Shown here: piece after piece, positions 63,272-64,000 of the stretch | Numbering within the stretch: position 1 is the first letter of the stretch | Layout of the letters: every line of letters starts with the position of its first letter | From: Carboxylicivirga sp964602515 | GTDB lineage: Bacteria; Bacteroidota; Bacteroidia; Bacteroidales; Marinilabiliaceae | Reading direction: 5' to 3' | DNA length: 64,000 nucleotides | Assembly: GCA_964602515.1 (NCBI GenBank) | Contig: CAZRRJ010000002.1 | Coordinates: forward strand, 682,001 to 746,000 | The notes under the pieces: model-generated | Database searches by the model: none | The model's input: only the letters and a program-made list of their open reading frames with translations | What the model was told of the DNA's origin: nothing | Position numbers and translations under genes: made by a program

Positions 63272-64000
63272 TGGAGCTTATTGAAATAAAGCATTTTCTT
63301 GATGAAAAAGTGACTAAGTTTAATCAGCCATCATTTATTGACAATGATCCAATTTCAGTTCCACATTTATTTAGTAAGAAAGAAGATATTGAAATAGCTG
63401 GTTTTTTAACAGCAACCATTGCATGGGGGAGGCGTGATTTAATATTAAAAAGTGCTAATTACCTAATGGAACTGATGGAATATAGCCCTTTTGAATTTAT
63501 TACAGAAGCAGATAAAAGTGATTGGAGGAGGTTTGAGAGTTTTTATTACCGAACTTTTTCATCAGCTGACTGTATGTATTTTATTAAGTCATTAAAAGAG
63601 ATATATGTCAATCATAATGGCCTTGAAGCCGTTTTTACAAGTCATTACCAACAAGGGGATATAAAACCGGTATTGGTTATATTTCGTGATTTATTTTTGA
63701 GTTTTAATCCTTTGCAACGAACACATAAGCATGTAGCTAATATACTAAAGGGAGCTTCTGCTAAACGAATAAATATGTATTTGCGCTGGATGGTTAGAAA
63801 TGATAATAAGGGTGTTGATTTTGGTATCTGGAAAGATATAAAGGCAGCTGATTTACTTCTGCCCTTGGATGTACACACGGGAAATATTTCCCGAAAATTA
63901 GGTATACTTAAGAGAAAGCAGAATGACATAAAGGCTGTTGATGAAGTAATGGTTGTTTTACGGCAATTTGATAAGAATGATCCGGTGAAGTATGATTTTG
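63271..64000 (+). CDS. TIGR02757 (DUF2400) family protein, 3' end outside window
   Basis: 243 codons to the window edge with no stop. It starts at ATG 63271 in a TAATG overlap with the LolD-like gene. Recognised by FLTATIAWGRRDLI, AKRINMYLRWMVRND, VDFGIWKDI and the block LLLPLDVHTGNISRKLGIL, which define the TIGR02757/DUF2400 family. The function is not known. The PLDVHTGNISRKLG block looks like the catalytic VDTHVxRVxxRLG of HhH-GPD DNA glycosylases such as endonuclease III, which is an inference from resemblance. No signal peptide is present. Confidence 0.85.
   Translation, partial: MELIEIKHFLDEKVTKFNQPSFIDNDPISVPHLFSKKEDIEIAGFLTATIAWGRRDLILKSANYLMELMEYSPFEFITEADKSDWRRFESFYYRTFSSADCMYFIKSLKEIYVNHNGLEAVFTSHYQQGDIKPVLVIFRDLFLSFNPLQRTHKHVANILKGASAKRINMYLRWMVRNDNKGVDFGIWKDIKAADLLLPLDVHTGNISRKLGILKRKQNDIKAVDEVMVVLRQFDKNDPVKYDF

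Overview
The window is chromosomal DNA of a low-GC member of the phylum Bacteroidetes (Bacteroidota). The evidence is a fused secDF, type IX secretion genes (porU, porV, gldJ), A-rich leaders without Shine-Dalgarno sequences, and TTG...TAnnTTTG promoters. A Marinilabiliales- or Bacteroidales-like gut or marine anaerobe or facultative organism is my inference; the sequence does not fix the genus. Nearly all of it is ordinary core genome. I see no phage, insertion sequence, integron, CRISPR array or secondary-metabolite cluster. One run of 100 N (50831-50930) marks an assembly gap inside a tandem tRNA-Val array.

Layout. 1-6618: the end of the spc operon and the alpha operon (rpsE', rpmD, rplO, secY, map, infA, rpmJ, rpsM, rpsK, rpsD, rpoA, rplQ), closed by two terminators. 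6661-9513: enolase and a citrate synthase of the eukaryote-like type I class, each with its own terminator. 9816-13091: a large sensor with an N-terminal propeller and a C-terminal SpoIIE phosphatase. 13248-17921 (minus): ychF, an isolated hutH, and hisS. 18399-25674: a minimal winged-helix protein behind a perfect palindrome, a response-regulator/adenylate-cyclase fusion, ettA, an exported protein of unknown function, a hybrid kinase with an eroded ATP-binding domain, and a 44-residue membrane peptide.

25677-42059 is an envelope-biogenesis block. It holds DUF3859, a TPR protein, tamB and tamA (one minus-strand run), then ispF with a thioredoxin-like protein, then the type IX secretion genes porV and porU, with gldJ divergent from porU. 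42150-49069 contains murF, then a tight minus-strand operon mtaB / inositol-monophosphatase / lipid A acyltransferase / glycosyltransferase, and PIN-PhoH. 49276-51807 holds folC, the tRNA-Val array and rex. 51818-58037 is a two-component system (kinase plus sigma-54 activator) divergent from an ABC ATPase with a degenerate signature motif and its FtsX-type permease. 58213-64000 holds secDF, tatA, a Ca/Na antiporter, a LolD-like ATPase and the start of a TIGR02757-family gene that runs off the window.

Several neighbours fit together. SecY, SecDF and TatA move proteins across the inner membrane. TamA/TamB handle outer-membrane insertion or lipid traffic. PorU/PorV/GldJ export and attach CTD-bearing proteins at the surface. 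I found no clearly new system. The items most worth a second look are the degenerate kinase, the REC-cyclase fusion, the ABC ATPase with a broken signature and tandem direct repeats in its leader, the palindrome before the tiny winged-helix gene, and the collapsed tRNA array.
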